Shown here piece after piece: positions 7,012 to 17,598 of a stretch of DNA of 64,000 bases. The first letter of the stretch is position 1. The number at the start of each line of letters is the position of its first letter. Position numbers and translations under genes: made by a program. This DNA comes from Lebetimonas natsushimae (lineage in GTDB: Bacteria; Campylobacterota; Campylobacteria; Campylobacterales; Nautiliaceae), in NCBI RefSeq assembly GCF_002335445.1, contig NZ_BDME01000001.1:310001-374000 (forward strand), written 5' to 3'. Below the pieces are notes generated by a model. It did not search any database, was not told where the DNA came from, and saw only the letters and a program-made list of their open reading frames with translations.

Positions 7012-8361
7012 TTATTTTAGAGTATAAATTTTAATATCATCTATTAATGCGTCGCCGCTTTGATAAAAACAGATATAACCTGCAGAATTTAACATTTTGT
7101 CATTATCGTTTATTTCAATAATAAGTGAATTGTCTTCATAAACTTTTATATTATTATCTTTTACGTAAATATCTACTTTATCCCACTTTCTTTTAGGAAT
7201 TTTTATACTATTGTCCGCAATTGTTGTTGTAGAATCGCTTGTTTTTTTCTTGATTACTGCATGACCTCTGGTGTTAAGCCATATTCTATATGCATAATAA
7301 GGATTTTCATGTTTTCTTATATCTAGGTTAACTTCACATTCATAAATTCTATCCCTTGTGTTTAGTATATAAAAACTTAAATGAAAATTTCTTAATTTAT
7401 ATTTTTTTAAACATATATGTGCATCAGAGTAGCCTCTAAACTTTAATACTTTACCAAGTTGACCATTTGGCTGTGTGGCAATTTTTATATTAGCTGTTTT
7501 TCCGCTCCAAGGTCCAAAAGGTGCAGTCTGTCCGATTCCGTATTTTTCAAAATCTTCTGAGAATATTAATTTTTCTTTTGGTTTAGGTTTTTCTTGATAA
7601 ACCCCTGTTGAGCCTGAATTATAACTTTGATTTTGACTTACAGGGTGTCCTGTAGCATCATATCTGTAATAATTATCTGGAACTAATTTGGAAATAGCTT
7701 TTACCGCATTATCAATCATAACCCTTATGGCTTTTTCCATTGGAGTATTTTTATAAACGCTAAGACCACCACCTAATATGGCACCTCTTGTATATGCTCC
7801 TCCTAATCCTCCTATATTCCATTTACTAGCCTGTCCTTCAACTCTTGTAGCATTTATAATTCTACCTGTTCTTGTATCTATAAGTCTTATGTCTGCTGCA
7901 ATGTAAGCTTCGTTTTTCCCAAATTTAATTCCACCAATAAAAGGCACTCCACTTGGAATCACAATACCTCCGGCCCCAATTCCGCCTGCTTTTGGTTCAA
8001 ATGCTGTAATAGCCCCTACTACTAAAATATCAGCACCTTCAAGATTTTTTGTAGGTCTGTTTCTTACAGTGCCCAAATTATATTCTTTTTCAATTGCCTC
8101 GAGCCCCTCTCCTCTTTCAAGAACAATAAATCTTCCTGAATTAAATAGCGCAGTTGTAAGCATATCTGCAATACCTGTACCGATTTCTCCGTTACATTTT
8201 GCAGCTTTACATTTAAATGAAGCCACTGCAATTCTTGCTTTTGGTCCATGATATTTTGCAATTTCATTTATATTTTGACCTGACGTTGAAACATTTGTGG
8301 TAATTTCACCGCATCCTAAAAAAAACAGAATCGGCAGAAATAATAAATACCATTTTTTCAT
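7012..8361 (-). CDS. CsgG/HfaB-like lipoprotein with a C-terminal lectin-like domain
   Basis: 449 residues. The signal peptide ends in the lipobox LFFLGCG (Cys17), so it is lipid-anchored. Residues ~40-230 look like the CsgG family: KARIAVASFKCKA, a GTGIADMLTTALFNSGRFIVLERG segment and ADILVVGAITAFEP. In curli systems this family forms an outer-membrane export pore. After a Ser/Gln/Pro-rich linker (~235-260) the last ~180 residues form a beta-sandwich of the LamG/3-keto-disaccharide-hydrolase type (IFSEDFEKYGIGQTAPFGPW start). There are no curlin genes nearby. The fusion of pore-like and sugar-binding-like parts is unusual. RBS AAGGAGAAAAG precedes the ATG. Confidence 0.8.
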   Translation of the reverse strand: MKKWYLLFLPILFFLGCGEITTNVSTSGQNINEIAKYHGPKARIAVASFKCKAAKCNGEIGTGIADMLTTALFNSGRFIVLERGEGLEAIEKEYNLGTVRNRPTKNLEGADILVVGAITAFEPKAGGIGAGGIVIPSGVPFIGGIKFGKNEAYIAADIRLIDTRTGRIINATRVEGQASKWNIGGLGGAYTRGAILGGGLSVYKNTPMEKAIRVMIDNAVKAISKLVPDNYYRYDATGHPVSQNQSYNSGSTGVYQEKPKPKEKLIFSEDFEKYGIGQTAPFGPWSGKTANIKIATQPNGQLGKVLKFRGYSDAHICLKKYKLRNFHLSFYILNTRDRIYECEVNLDIRKHENPYYAYRIWLNTRGHAVIKKKTSDSTTTIADNSIKIPKRKWDKVDIYVKDNNIKVYEDNSLIIEINDNDKMLNSAGYICFYQSGDALIDDIKIYTLK

Positions 8362-8395
8362 CTTTTCTCCTTTTTGATAGATACTAATATATTAA

Positions 8396-8401
8396 ATTAT
8401 A
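8396..8401 (-). promoter_or_regulatory. -10 box for the CsgG-like lipoprotein gene
   Basis: Minus-strand TATAAT 34 nt upstream of the start codon, in the short gap between this gene and tilS. Confidence 0.4.
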
Positions 8402-8421
8402 TAATAAAAGTAATATTAAAG

Positions 8422-9357
8422 TCAAATTAAATTTTTATAAAAGTATCCTCTTATTTTTGGAGGGATTTTTCCTTTTCTCATTTTTTCTTTAAATTTTTTT
8501 GGTATCGGAAGTTTAATGTAAGGGGAAATATAGATATGTTTTTCATTTGAGTCAATTGCAATTTTTCCCTGAATTACACAGCTGAAATTTGTTTTTTTAA
8601 TTTCCTCTCTTTGTTTTGAAGTTAACAAAACTCCTAATTTTTTTATAATTTTATCTGCGATTCTTATGTCGATTTGGGGATTTGATTTTTCAAAAAAATA
8701 CATTTTTTTTTGTCTGTTTATTCTTTTGTCAAACAGCAGTTTTTTATCTTTTTGCAGATATTCAAAACTCTTTTTGACGCCATTGGCAAACAATGAAATA
8801 AACTCGTTTGAAAACTTATGTCTTATTAAATTTCTTTTAAATTTGACATTACTATTACTTTCATCATAGAAATATTTAACACCTAATTCATTAAGATATG
8901 TTAATATTTCATCACGAGATATGTTATAAAACGGTCTATATATTTTATAAAAATCTCTCTCCTCCTTTTCGTCCATTGCTACTAATTCATTGAGCCCCGC
9001 CCCTTTGCTAAACTGCATTAAAAACCATTCAAATCTGTCGTTTAACTGATGCGCTAAAAACAGATTTTCATAACCGTGTTTTTTAATAATTTCCTCAAAA
9101 AATTTATATCTGCAATCCCTAGCCTCTTTTTCACTGAATTTTTCTAAAAAGCAGTCTTTTACATATATTTTTTTATTATATTTTTTTGCAAGTTCTTTGG
9201 CATAAGCCACTTCTTCATTACTTTGGACTCTTGTGTGATAATTGACAATGGCAATGTCAAAAGGGATGTTTCTTTCAAGCAGATAAAAAAACAAAGCCGT
9301 CGAATCAACTCCGGCAGAAAAGGCTAAAAGATTATTTTGATTTTGTAATTTTTCCAA
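8422..9357 (-). CDS. tilS: tRNA(Ile)-lysidine synthase
   Basis: Modifies C34 of the CAU-anticodon tRNA-Ile to lysidine so that it reads AUA. The ATP-pyrophosphatase P-loop is SAGVDS at 14-19 (usually SGGxDS). HQLNDRFEWFLMQFSKGAGL is the conserved core, and KFKRNLIRHKF the tRNA-contact segment. 311 residues: the N-terminal catalytic domain plus a short C-terminal region without the full TilS-C domain, as is common in epsilonproteobacteria. The start overlaps the end of rimO by 26 nt, implying coupling. Its product matters here because an AUA codon appears to start ribD. Confidence 0.93.
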   Translation of the reverse strand: MEKLQNQNNLLAFSAGVDSTALFFYLLERNIPFDIAIVNYHTRVQSNEEVAYAKELAKKYNKKIYVKDCFLEKFSEKEARDCRYKFFEEIIKKHGYENLFLAHQLNDRFEWFLMQFSKGAGLNELVAMDEKEERDFYKIYRPFYNISRDEILTYLNELGVKYFYDESNSNVKFKRNLIRHKFSNEFISLFANGVKKSFEYLQKDKKLLFDKRINRQKKMYFFEKSNPQIDIRIADKIIKKLGVLLTSKQREEIKKTNFSCVIQGKIAIDSNEKHIYISPYIKLPIPKKFKEKMRKGKIPPKIRGYFYKNLI

Positions 9358-10633
9358 TTAACTCTTCTCCTGCAAGTTCTTTAATTTCTACATTATATAA
9401 ATTTCCAACTTCAAGATTTTCAACTTCACTTTCGTTTATTAAAATATCCCCGTCAACCTCAGGTGCCCATAGTTTTGGTCTTACAGTATAAAAAAGTCCA
9501 TCTTCAGTTAGTCCGTCAAAATAGCATTTACAAATTTTACCTATATATTTTTTAAAAGAATTTATAGTTGTTTTTTTTACAATCTTTTCAATCTCTTTAA
9601 GTCTTTTTTCTATAATTTCAGGAGGTATTTTATCTTTTCTTTTGTAAGCTGCAGTATCTTCTTCGTCTGAATATGCAAAAACATTCACCCTGTCAAATTT
9701 ATACTCTTTTAGAAATTTTTTAAGCTCCTCAAAATCTTCCTCACTCTCACCCGGATGGCCCACAATTACAGAAGTTCTTACAAATGAAAATTCTTTTCTC
9801 ATTTCTTTAAGCAGGGATTTTAATTTATCAACACTTCCCGGTCTTTTCATAATTTTTAGCATTTTAGGGCTTATATGCTGAATCGGCAGGTCAAAATAAT
9901 TTTCCACTACAGGTGAGGCAAAAATTCTGTTTATCAGTTTTTTTGTTGTGGTTGCAGGGTAAAGATAAAGAATTCTAACAGTAATTCCCTCTATTTTATC
10001 AATTTCATCAATAAGTTTAATCAGTCCGTCTTTTATTCCAAAATCTTTTAAGTACGAGCTGCTGTCCTGACTTGCAAGTGAAAAATCCTTATAGCCTTTA
10101 TTTTTTAGTCTTTTTATTTCATCAATTATTTCTTCAACAGGTCGTGACTGAAGCCTACCTTTAAAATTTGGAATGGCACAGAATGCACATTTTTGATTGC
10201 AGCCTTCGCTTAGTTTGATATACGCATGATAACTGCTGCCTGTAATTATTCTCTCTTCATTATGGATTAAATATACATTAGGGCTGAACTTGGATTTTCT
10301 TTCTTTAACCAACTCGTCAATTCTATTAAAATCTCCGACACCGCTCCATATATCTACTTCAGGCATTTCTTTTGGCAAAATATCTTTATATCTTTCACTG
10401 AGGCAACCTGTAACCGCCAGAAGTGCATTTTCTTTTTTAAATTGTGCTAGGCTTAAAATTGTTTCAATGCTTTCTTCTTTTGCCGCTTCTATAAATCCAC
10501 AGGTATTTACTATTATTACGTCTGCTTCATTAGGATTATTGGTAAGTTCATAATCTTTAAGACGTCCTAACATTACTTCCGAATCTATTAAATTTTTAAC
10601 GCATCCAAGAGATGCCAAATAAAGTTTTTTCAA
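9332..10633 (-). CDS. rimO: Ribosomal protein S12 methylthiotransferase
   Basis: Radical-SAM enzyme that adds a methylthio group to the conserved Asp of S12. 433 residues. The N-terminal UPF0004 domain carries the auxiliary cluster cysteines C11, C45 and C77. The radical-SAM motif C145-x3-C149-x2-C152 is in EGCNQKCAFCAIPNFKGR. The C-terminal TRAM domain covers the last ~65 residues. ATG 10633 is preceded by AAAGGAAAAG on the minus strand. tilS follows with overlap. Confidence 0.96.
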   Translation of the reverse strand: MKKLYLASLGCVKNLIDSEVMLGRLKDYELTNNPNEADVIIVNTCGFIEAAKEESIETILSLAQFKKENALLAVTGCLSERYKDILPKEMPEVDIWSGVGDFNRIDELVKERKSKFSPNVYLIHNEERIITGSSYHAYIKLSEGCNQKCAFCAIPNFKGRLQSRPVEEIIDEIKRLKNKGYKDFSLASQDSSSYLKDFGIKDGLIKLIDEIDKIEGITVRILYLYPATTTKKLINRIFASPVVENYFDLPIQHISPKMLKIMKRPGSVDKLKSLLKEMRKEFSFVRTSVIVGHPGESEEDFEELKKFLKEYKFDRVNVFAYSDEEDTAAYKRKDKIPPEIIEKRLKEIEKIVKKTTINSFKKYIGKICKCYFDGLTEDGLFYTVRPKLWAPEVDGDILINESEVENLEVGNLYNVEIKELAGEELIGKITKSK

Positions 10634-10667
10634 TCTTTTCCTTTTTTGATTTATTTTATCAAAGTGA

Positions 10668-10673
10668 TATAAT
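10668..10673 (+). promoter_or_regulatory. -10 box for 10705 and the surface-protein gene
   Basis: TATAAT in the divergent gap between rimO and the small membrane protein, 32 nt before its GTG. Confidence 0.4.
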
Positions 10674-10704
10674 TAAATCAATAAAAATTTACAAAAGGCG
10701 CGAT

Positions 10705-10959
10705 GTGGATAAGGCAGGTTTGATAATAGGTTTGATTTTAGCAGTTGCAGGACTTTATTATATTGATGAAAACATTTTACTTTCATTTGAATTAAATCAA
10801 AGCAAATGGTTTGGCAGATATGTTTTTTTTGCGACGTTTAATGTTTTGATTTTATGGGTTTTATGGGTGTTTTATAAAAAATTTGGAGGATTGCTTAAAA
10901 TTACGATGCCTGTTCTTTTTGGAATTATAGTTTTATTTATAGGTATAAAACTTGCGTAA
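10705..10959 (+). CDS. Small membrane protein, three predicted helices
   Basis: 84 residues with hydrophobic stretches at ~4-20, ~36-58 and ~65-82. I do not recognise the family. GTG 10705 is preferred over upstream starts because AAAAGG lies just before it, the -10 is at 10668, and a longer frame would overlap the rimO start. It overlaps the TTG start of the large surface-protein gene, so it may belong to the pilus locus. Confidence 0.65.
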   Translation: MDKAGLIIGLILAVAGLYYIDENILLSFELNQSKWFGRYVFFATFNVLILWVLWVFYKKFGGLLKITMPVLFGIIVLFIGIKLA

Positions 10960-13900
10960 AATTGTTTTTCTTATATTCATTTTAAATATTCTTTTTGCAG
11001 ATACTTTAGTAGTGGATAAAGATACCAATAATCCTTGTGTCAGTGGGGATAATTATTATTCAAGCATACAAGATGCTATGAATCACGCCTCAAATGGAGA
11101 TATAATAAAAATATGTCCCGGGGAATATGATGAAAGTATAGAATGGAAACATCAAAATATTACACTTGAGGGTGCAAGTGGGAATAGAGATGATGTAAAA
11201 GTGGTTGCAAATTCTGGAAAAAATGCAATATATTCTAATATCAATCCTGCAAATGTTACAATAAAATATATTACTTTTAAATCAGACAATAAAAAAGGTA
11301 TTTATTTCGATAAAAAAGTAAATGGTAAATTAATTATTTCAGATATTAATATTACTTCAAAAGAAGAGGCACTTTTGGTTGATTTAGATATTGATGATAA
11401 TGTTAATATTAGTAATTCTGTTTTCAATTCAAAAGAAGAGTCAGGAATTCATTTTAAAGGAAATTTAAAAGGAAATTTATTAATATCTGATATAAATATC
11501 ACATCTGAAAAAGAATCGTTTTTGGTTGATAATGAAGTTGGTAAAGACGTAGAAATAAAAGATTCTTTTTTTCATTCTAATAATGAAATAGGTATTTATT
11601 TTGATGAGAATATAAAAGGAAATTTAAAAGTTTTTGATGTTAATATTACTTCTGAAAAAGAAGGTTTTAGAGTTGATAATAAAATTGATGGAAATGTTAA
11701 TATAAATAATACAGATTTTAAATCAAATAAAGAAACAAGTCTTCTTTTTAAAGGACGCGTTGGGGGAGATGTAAATTTAAGTAATTCAATTTTTAAATCA
11801 AATGAAAAAAAAGGTATTTATTTTGATTTAGATATTAAGGGAAGTTTAACAATTTATGATGTTAATGTTTCTTCAAAAGAAGAAGGTTTTTTGATCGATA
11901 ACGGTGTAAATGATGTAAAAATTAAATTTAGTGAATTTAATTCAACTGAGAAAGATGGTGCAAAATTAAAACTTGATGATGATACGTCAGTTGAAATTAA
12001 AAACAATCATTTCAAAACAGATGATGATGGTTCATATGGTCTAACGATTGATATGAGAAATTCAGACGATGTACATATAAATAATAACTGTTTTTATGGT
12101 AAAGATGTAAATCATTTAGCATGTACAAATGGAAAAAATTATGATTGGAACAATAATTATTGGGATGGTTTTAGTGGCGATACTTACAAAAATGATGATT
12201 GTAATATAGAAGATGATAATCCACTTTTAAGCTGTCAAAATTTAGAATGTAAAATATCTTCAGATATAACTATTACTCCATTAGAATTTGAAGGAGGAAC
12301 TTTAATTATTGAAAATACTTATGAAACTCCTCAATGGACACATGTGGATTTTAATAAGTCTTTTAGTGAACCACCTGTTGTTTTTGTAATCGCTGATGTA
12401 AACGGTTCTCAGCCAGCTGCACCTAGAATTCGAAATATTACTTCTACAGGTTTCGACGTGATTATGGCGGAACCTCAAGGAGAAGACGGACCGCATTATA
12501 CTCAATCTGTAAGTTATCTTGCAGTAAATAAAGGTATACATAAAATAGGAAATACATATATTCAAGTAGGAACTTTAAATACTAAAAAATATCAGCAACA
12601 TTCAACTGGTAAAAAAACTTTAGATGTAGATGAATGGGAAAAAATAGATACAATTTTTTCAGAATGTAAACCTGTAGTGGTGGCAGGTATTCAAACATTA
12701 AATAATGAAGTAGGATTAGATAGGCATGAAGATGGAAAAATCATACGCTCAATTCCGTTTTTGACAACAGCAATTGATGTTAATGACAGTGGAGTTTATT
12801 TGTCACTTGAGAGGAGTGAAACGCATGAGAGTACTTTTAAGCATGATGGTGTTATCAATAATAAAGAAACAATTGGTTATATGATTGCTCCTGCTAATAT
12901 TCAAGATAGTGTAGTAGATGATTATGGACATAAAATATTATTTGAAACAATCAGAAAAGAAAATTATTTTGTAGGTTGGGATAATGAGTGTAAATCAGTT
13001 AATTTTAGAAATAAATATAATTCTGTTCCGTTAATTGCTGCAAATAAAAATTCTAAAAATGGGATAGATGGCGGATGGTTTAGAAGATGTGTGTTAGATA
13101 AAACAAAAGTCGGATTTAAAATTGATGAAGATGGATCTAGTAGTTCAAAAGAAGAATATGATTATAATTCAAGTTATCAGGACAAAGAAAGAAAACATAT
13201 TGAAGAGACAGGAGGAATATTTGTTTTTTCAGGTAATATTGTGATAAGAGAAACACCATCAAAAACATATAAATTTGATGCTTGGGATATAAATAGAAAT
13301 ATAAATGATAGAAATATTTCTACAAAAATTGTAAATAAAGAATTTGATGTGACTATCGCTTCTTTGAATGAAAATGGGGATGCTTTACAGGAATTCAATG
13401 GGACAGTGTGCAGTAAAATTACAAGTGATAATTATAATAGTAATTGGAATAAAGCATTATGGAATAATGAAAAAGAAAAAAATATAAGTTTTAAAATTCC
13501 AAATGCAATAAAAAAAGCTAAAGTTACTATTCAATGGAAAGAGCATGCAGATGTAAATTGTCCAGTAAATGATGGAAATGAGTCTAACTCAAGTGATGAT
13601 TTTGCCGTGCGTCCAAATAAATTTGTTATTACTAATATTCCTTCAAAAATTATTGCAGGAAAAGAATTTAATATTACATTAAAAGCTCTTGATTATGAAA
13701 ATATTCCCGCAAAAGATTATAATGAAACCGTTAATATTAATGGGAACAGTCCCGATTTGGAATATAATATTTCAAAAATCAATTGTGATAACGGTGATTT
13801 GGAAATCGTAAACGGGGGTGATTTTAAAAACGGAGAAGCAAATATTACTTTAAAATACAGTGAAGTTGGAAATGTTGATTTAACTCTTAAAGAAGTCAAC

Positions 13901-14995
13901 GGTAGTGAATTTGCAAAAGTTGATAGTGATGATACATCTTTAAATAACAGATTGATTTTAGCTTATAAGACAAAAATTTCTGTAAATCCTGATCATTTTA
14001 AAATAAGTGCGAATCTTAGTAACTATGATGATAATTTTACATATTTAGATAATGGTTTGAATCTATATTCAATTTTAGACATTAATATAACAGCTGAAAA
14101 TAAAGATAATGAAATTACAAAAAATTATAATAAAGACTGCTATGCAAAAGATATAGATATAAATATTTCAAAAATATTTACACCTGAGCCTAATTTGAAT
14201 AATTTAATTTATTATTATAAAGATGCTGGAAATAACACTTCTGAGAAAAGTGTTCAGGATATCAATAAAACTATCCAAATACATTATAAAGATACCAATT
14301 TTACTACAGAGGACAACGGTTCAACCAGAATAACCCTGTTTATTAATTTTGACAGAAACAGCTCAAAAACTGTGAATCCTTTTGATATGAATATTAGTGA
14401 AATAAACGTAAGTGACGGCAGTACAAATGGAAAAATGCAAAAAATAGGAAAGGCGCTTTATTATTATGGAAATTTAGTGCTTTTTGATGAAATTGCAAAT
14501 AGGGATGAATTTGATACAAGGGATGATTATTTTATAGTTTATGACAATAACGGAAGTGATGATAAACTGCCGTCAAATAATGCGGTACTTCCTGAATGGT
14601 ATTTAAACGGTTTTCATAAAAGCAAAGACGGAAATATAAGCGGTATGGTTGTTTCAAGTGATTATAATGCGTCTAATCAGATAAATGGAGTTGAAGTTAG
14701 TGTAAATTCAATAAACAATGGTAAAGTAACTTTTCATATCAAACGAACTGATACTTCAATAAATTTTGCGGTAATTCATTTATTGGAACCTAGTTTAAAA
14801 TGGCTGTGGTATTCAAAATACGGGGATGAATATAATATTTCAAATGATTCTTCATGTGTCAATCATTTTTGTTTTACAATAACCTGGGAAAACAGTAATG
14901 AAAACGGAATTATAAAAAGTGGAGTTATAACTGGCACTGAATCAAATACGACTGAAAACAATGTGACAAAAAGAGGAGTTAAGATTTTTAGATAA
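10952..14995 (+). CDS. Giant MshQ-like pilus-associated surface protein
   Basis: 1347 residues with a Sec signal peptide (basic RK, hydrophobic run, cleavage near FADT). Residues ~20-115 read as right-handed beta-helix ([32 protein letters not shown]). Residues 116-335 are tandem 49-residue repeats (147 nt each). Residues ~440-650 resemble an H-type lectin-like sandwich ([20 protein letters not shown]). From ~880 on, [10 protein letters not shown] and following match the DUF6701 domain of MshQ, the tip-associated protein of MSHA pili. The start is TTG 10952, overlapping the upstream stop. It is very Asn/Asp-rich. It likely sits at the cell surface on the pilus; the binding target is unknown. 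The 3' end overlaps convergent panC by 8 nt. Confidence 0.82.
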   Translation: MRKIVFLIFILNILFADTLVVDKDTNNPCVSGDNYYSSIQDAMNHASNGDIIKICPGEYDESIEWKHQNITLEGASGNRDDVKVVANSGKNAIYSNINPANVTIKYITFKSDNKKGIYFDKKVNGKLIISDINITSKEEALLVDLDIDDNVNISNSVFNSKEESGIHFKGNLKGNLLISDINITSEKESFLVDNEVGKDVEIKDSFFHSNNEIGIYFDENIKGNLKVFDVNITSEKEGFRVDNKIDGNVNINNTDFKSNKETSLLFKGRVGGDVNLSNSIFKSNEKKGIYFDLDIKGSLTIYDVNVSSKEEGFLIDNGVNDVKIKFSEFNSTEKDGAKLKLDDDTSVEIKNNHFKTDDDGSYGLTIDMRNSDDVHINNNCFYGKDVNHLACTNGKNYDWNNNYWDGFSGDTYKNDDCNIEDDNPLLSCQNLECKISSDITITPLEFEGGTLIIENTYETPQWTHVDFNKSFSEPPVVFVIADVNGSQPAAPRIRNITSTGFDVIMAEPQGEDGPHYTQSVSYLAVNKGIHKIGNTYIQVGTLNTKKYQQHSTGKKTLDVDEWEKIDTIFSECKPVVVAGIQTLNNEVGLDRHEDGKIIRSIPFLTTAIDVNDSGVYLSLERSETHESTFKHDGVINNKETIGYMIAPANIQDSVVDDYGHKILFETIRKENYFVGWDNECKSVNFRNKYNSVPLIAANKNSKNGIDGGWFRRCVLDKTKVGFKIDEDGSSSSKEEYDYNSSYQDKERKHIEETGGIFVFSGNIVIRETPSKTYKFDAWDINRNINDRNISTKIVNKEFDVTIASLNENGDALQEFNGTVCSKITSDNYNSNWNKALWNNEKEKNISFKIPNAIKKAKVTIQWKEHADVNCPVNDGNESNSSDDFAVRPNKFVITNIPSKIIAGKEFNITLKALDYENIPAKDYNETVNINGNSPDLEYNISKINCDNGDLEIVNGGDFKNGEANITLKYSEVGNVDLTLKEVNGSEFAKVDSDDTSLNNRLILAYKTKISVNPDHFKISANLSNYDDNFTYLDNGLNLYSILDINITAENKDNEITKNYNKDCYAKDIDINISKIFTPEPNLNNLIYYYKDAGNNTSEKSVQDINKTIQIHYKDTNFTTEDNGSTRITLFINFDRNSSKTVNPFDMNISEINVSDGSTNGKMQKIGKALYYYGNLVLFDEIANRDEFDTRDDYFIVYDNNGSDDKLPSNNAVLPEWYLNGFHKSKDGNISGMVVSSDYNASNQINGVEVSVNSINNGKVTFHIKRTDTSINFAVIHLLEPSLKWLWYSKYGDEYNISNDSSCVNHFCFTITWENSNENGIIKSGVITGTESNTTENNVTKRGVKIFR
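11297..11956 (+). repeat. 147-nt tandem repeats inside the surface-protein gene
   Basis: Units start at 11297, 11444, 11591, a half unit at 11738 (75 nt), and a last unit at 11813. Each encodes about 49 residues of pattern GIYF-D-x3-KGNL-x-ISDxNITSE-x-EGF-xVDN then NV-x-I-NS-x-F-x-S. The half unit is consistent with a deletion by unequal recombination. Confidence 0.85.
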
Positions 14996-15806
14996 AAATA
15001 TTATCAATTAGTCTTGTTTCTCCTACTTTTGCTGCAATTAAAATAATAGTATTTCCCGGAATTATTTCTTTTATATAATTAAAATCCCTGTCAACAAAGG
15101 CTATATACTGCATTTCATCAACATCTAAAATTTTTAGCATTTCTTCTTTTATTTTTTCCGTGTCTTTAATTGATGCTGAGAGTTTTGCAGCTCTTTTTAG
15201 TGCTTTTGAAATACTCAGAGCCCTATTTCTTTCAATTTCGCTTAAATATATGTTTCTGCTTGAGAGAGCCAGTCCGTCTTTTTCCCTTACTGTGTCACAT
15301 TCTATTATTTCAATGTCAAAAAAGAAGTTTTTTACCATCTGTTTAATTAAATATAGCTGCTGTGCATCTTTTTTCCCAAAATATGCCCTTGTTGGGCGGA
15401 TAATATTAAAAAGTTTATTTACAACCTGCAAAACACCGTCAAAATGTCCCGGTCTGAAAAAACCTTCAAGAATATAGCCTTTTACTTTCGGGGCTTTTAT
15501 TAAAATTTCATCTTCACTGTACATATTCTCGGGTGTCGGAGTAAAAACGGCATCTACCCCCGCACGTTTACATATTTCAAAGTCCGCTTCAAGCCTTCTT
15601 GGGTATTTGTTAAAATCCTCCCCGGGTAAAAACTGGGTAGGGTTTACAAATATTGAAACTATTACAAAATCATTTTCGCTTTTAGCTTTTTTGATTAAAC
15701 TCAAATGCCCTTCGTGTAATGCGCCCATTGTAGGTACAAATCCGACAGAACCTTTTAGAGATTTTCTGTATTCTGAGGCTTTGGCAGGTGAATTCAAAAT
15801 TTTCAT
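14988..15806 (-). CDS. panC: Pantothenate synthetase
   Basis: Joins D-pantoate and beta-alanine with ATP to make pantothenate, the coenzyme A precursor. 272 residues. The nucleotide motif [10 protein letters not shown] has the HxxH histidines at 31 and 34. [16 protein letters not shown] and [14 protein letters not shown] are the conserved pantoate and ATP sites, and [15 protein letters not shown] is the KMSKS-like loop. It lies alone on the minus strand, splitting the pilus locus; no panB or panD is nearby. Confidence 0.97.
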   Translation of the reverse strand: MKILNSPAKASEYRKSLKGSVGFVPTMGALHEGHLSLIKKAKSENDFVIVSIFVNPTQFLPGEDFNKYPRRLEADFEICKRAGVDAVFTPTPENMYSEDEILIKAPKVKGYILEGFFRPGHFDGVLQVVNKLFNIIRPTRAYFGKKDAQQLYLIKQMVKNFFFDIEIIECDTVREKDGLALSSRNIYLSEIERNRALSISKALKRAAKLSASIKDTEKIKEEMLKILDVDEMQYIAFVDRDFNYIKEIIPGNTIILIAAKVGETRLIDNIFI

Positions 15807-15826
15807 AGCAGGCCTTTTTTGGTAGA

Positions 15827-15832
15827 ATTATA
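15827..15832 (-). promoter_or_regulatory. -10 box for panC
   Basis: Minus-strand TATAAT 21 nt before the panC ATG in the divergent panC/prfB gap. The overlapping TATAAA on the plus strand could serve prfB. Confidence 0.35.
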
Positions 15833-15852
15833 TAAAAAAAACAAGGAATGTG

Positions 15853-16953
15853 ATGGACGCATTTGAATATTCAGAACTTATTAAAGAACTTGAAAATAAA
15901 TTAAACAATATAAAGGCTATTTTAAAACCTGAGATAATAAAAAAAAGACTCTCTGAAATAGAGAAAATGGAAAATGATCCTGAATTTTGGAATGATCCTA
16001 AAAAAAGTGCAAAAATCCAAAAAGAAAAAAATATTTTAACTAAAAAATTAAATCAGTTTCTTGAAGTTGAAAAAGAACTTATGGACAATAAGGATATGTA
16101 TGAATTAGCCAGCATGGAAGAAGATGAAGATACTTTAAATGAAGTTTTTGAAGAAGCCGAGAAGCTTAAAAATAAAATTAGAGAACTTGAAATCGAAGTA
16201 ATGCTAAGTGATGAAAACGATGCTAAAAATGCGATTATCACCATTCACCCGGGTGCCGGCGGGACAGAAAGCCACGACTGGGCCAGCATGCTTTACAGGA
16301 TGTATTTAAGGTTTGCTGAGAGAAAAGGCTGGAAGGTAAAAGTGCTTGATTATCAGGCTGGTGATGAAGCCGGAATAAAAGATGCCACTATTTTGGTAGA
16401 GGGCGATAATGCATATGGTTATTTAAAGGCGGAAAACGGAATTCACAGGCTTGTGAGGGTTTCACCGTTTGACAGCGGTGGAAGGCGTCACACATCATTC
16501 GCTTCAGTTCAGGTTTCCCCTGAAATTGATGATGATATAGAAATCGAAATAGACCCAAAAGATATAAGACTCGATGTGTTCAGGGCGAGCGGGGCCGGAG
16601 GTCAGCACGTAAACAAAACTGAAAGTGCTGTAAGGATTACCCATATTCCAACGGGAATAGTGGTTTCCTGTCAGCAGGACAGAAGTCAGCATAAAAATAA
16701 AGAGATGGCATTTAAAATGTTAAAGTCAAAACTTTATGAACTGGAACTTGAAAAAAGAAAAGCTGAGGAAGACGGAAAACCCAAAGATGAAATGGGTTGG
16801 GGGCATCAGATTAGAAGTTATGTACTTTTCCCTTATCAGCAAATAAAAGATAATAGAAGTAACAAGGCATATTCAAAAGTCGACGATATATTAGACGGAG
16901 ACTTGCAGGAAGTTATAGAAGATGTGCTAATTTCTCAGAAGGAGAAAAGCTGA
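15853..16953 (+). CDS. prfB: Peptide chain release factor 2
   Basis: Terminates translation at UGA/UAA. 366 residues. GGQ lies in [15 protein letters not shown], and the RF2-specific SPF tripeptide is in [15 protein letters not shown]. The gene is a single open frame: there is no CTTTGA +1 frameshift site near codon 25, so the classical autoregulation is absent. ATG 15853 is chosen over GTG 15850 because AAGGA is 5 nt upstream. Its TGA stop overlaps the CTG start of the next gene (CTGA), tying it to the pilus operon. Confidence 0.96.
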   Translation: MDAFEYSELIKELENKLNNIKAILKPEIIKKRLSEIEKMENDPEFWNDPKKSAKIQKEKNILTKKLNQFLEVEKELMDNKDMYELASMEEDEDTLNEVFEEAEKLKNKIRELEIEVMLSDENDAKNAIITIHPGAGGTESHDWASMLYRMYLRFAERKGWKVKVLDYQAGDEAGIKDATILVEGDNAYGYLKAENGIHRLVRVSPFDSGGRRHTSFASVQVSPEIDDDIEIEIDPKDIRLDVFRASGAGGQHVNKTESAVRITHIPTGIVVSCQQDRSQHKNKEMAFKMLKSKLYELELEKRKAEEDGKPKDEMGWGHQIRSYVLFPYQQIKDNRSNKAYSKVDDILDGDLQEVIEDVLISQKEKS

Positions 16954-17564
16954 AAAAAGCATTAACTTTAATAGAACTTATTTTTACCATGGTTATAATA
17001 GCCTTTACTTTTAGTGTAATTCCAAAGATTATAGAAGTTTCAAATAAATCTTTGGAATTTTCTAAAAAAGAAGATGCGATTTTTAATATGATGAGTAAGG
17101 CAATGGATATTTCTTTAAAAGAATATGATGAAGAAAATACAAAATATGATGATATCCTGCTTACGGGAAACAGTAATGTTTTAGAATGCAATATTTCAAC
17201 TAACTATAGAACAGGTGGGTTTAAAGGGGGGAGAAACTGTATAAATCATATAATGGAGAGTGATATAGGCTCCGATTCAAACGAGCCGCCTTTTGATGAT
17301 GTGGATGACTATAATGGTTACAATGAAAAGGTAAAAAACGGACATACAACTTATGATATACATGTAACGGCAGGTTATACTGATGAATGGAATAGCTATA
17401 ATAATGATAATTTAAATTTTATTTTTACAAACAGAAGTAATAATACCAAAACGAATATAAAAAGAATTGAAATAAAAGTTTCCCAAAAAAATCATATAAT
17501 TTCTTCTGTAAAATATTATTCTGCAAATATAGGTCACATTAAAATCGGAAGTGTCTTATGGTAA
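16950..17564 (+). CDS. Type IV prepilin-like protein with a CTG start codon
   Basis: 204 residues. The N-terminus reads [18 protein letters not shown], a textbook prepilin leader, cleavage site, Glu+5 and hydrophobic helix. No ATG, GTG or TTG exists in frame before this motif; the first is the internal ATG at 16989, which would remove the leader. CTG 16950 is the codon preceding KKA, AAGGAG lies 5 nt upstream, and it overlaps the prfB stop as CTGA. It is probably a minor (pseudo)pilin of the MSHA-type pilus. The stop codon TAA is supplied by the period-7 repeat. Confidence 0.82.
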   Translation: MKKALTLIELIFTMVIIAFTFSVIPKIIEVSNKSLEFSKKEDAIFNMMSKAMDISLKEYDEENTKYDDILLTGNSNVLECNISTNYRTGGFKGGRNCINHIMESDIGSDSNEPPFDDVDDYNGYNEKVKNGHTTYDIHVTAGYTDEWNSYNNDNLNFIFTNRSNNTKTNIKRIEIKVSQKNHIISSVKYYSANIGHIKIGSVLW

Positions 17565-17598
17565 TGGAAAATTGAAAATGGATAATGGAAAATTTAAA
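17557..17598 (+). repeat. Period-7 repeat at a pilin gene junction
   Basis: Units TAATGGA, AAATTGA, AAATGGA, TAATGGA, AAATTTA in exact register. It provides the stop of the upstream prepilin gene and the start and leader codons of the next one. Confidence 0.75.

Noticed and set aside
10612-10704. Longer start for the small membrane protein
   Set aside because: It would overlap the divergent rimO start and the promoter; GTG 10705 has a proper RBS.
11297-11956. CRISPR array
   Set aside because: The repeat is coding, 147 nt long, without spacers, and in frame with the surface-protein gene.
16989-17564. Prepilin-like gene starting at ATG 16989
   Set aside because: That start removes the leader and half of the hydrophobic helix; the prepilin signature begins upstream at 16950.
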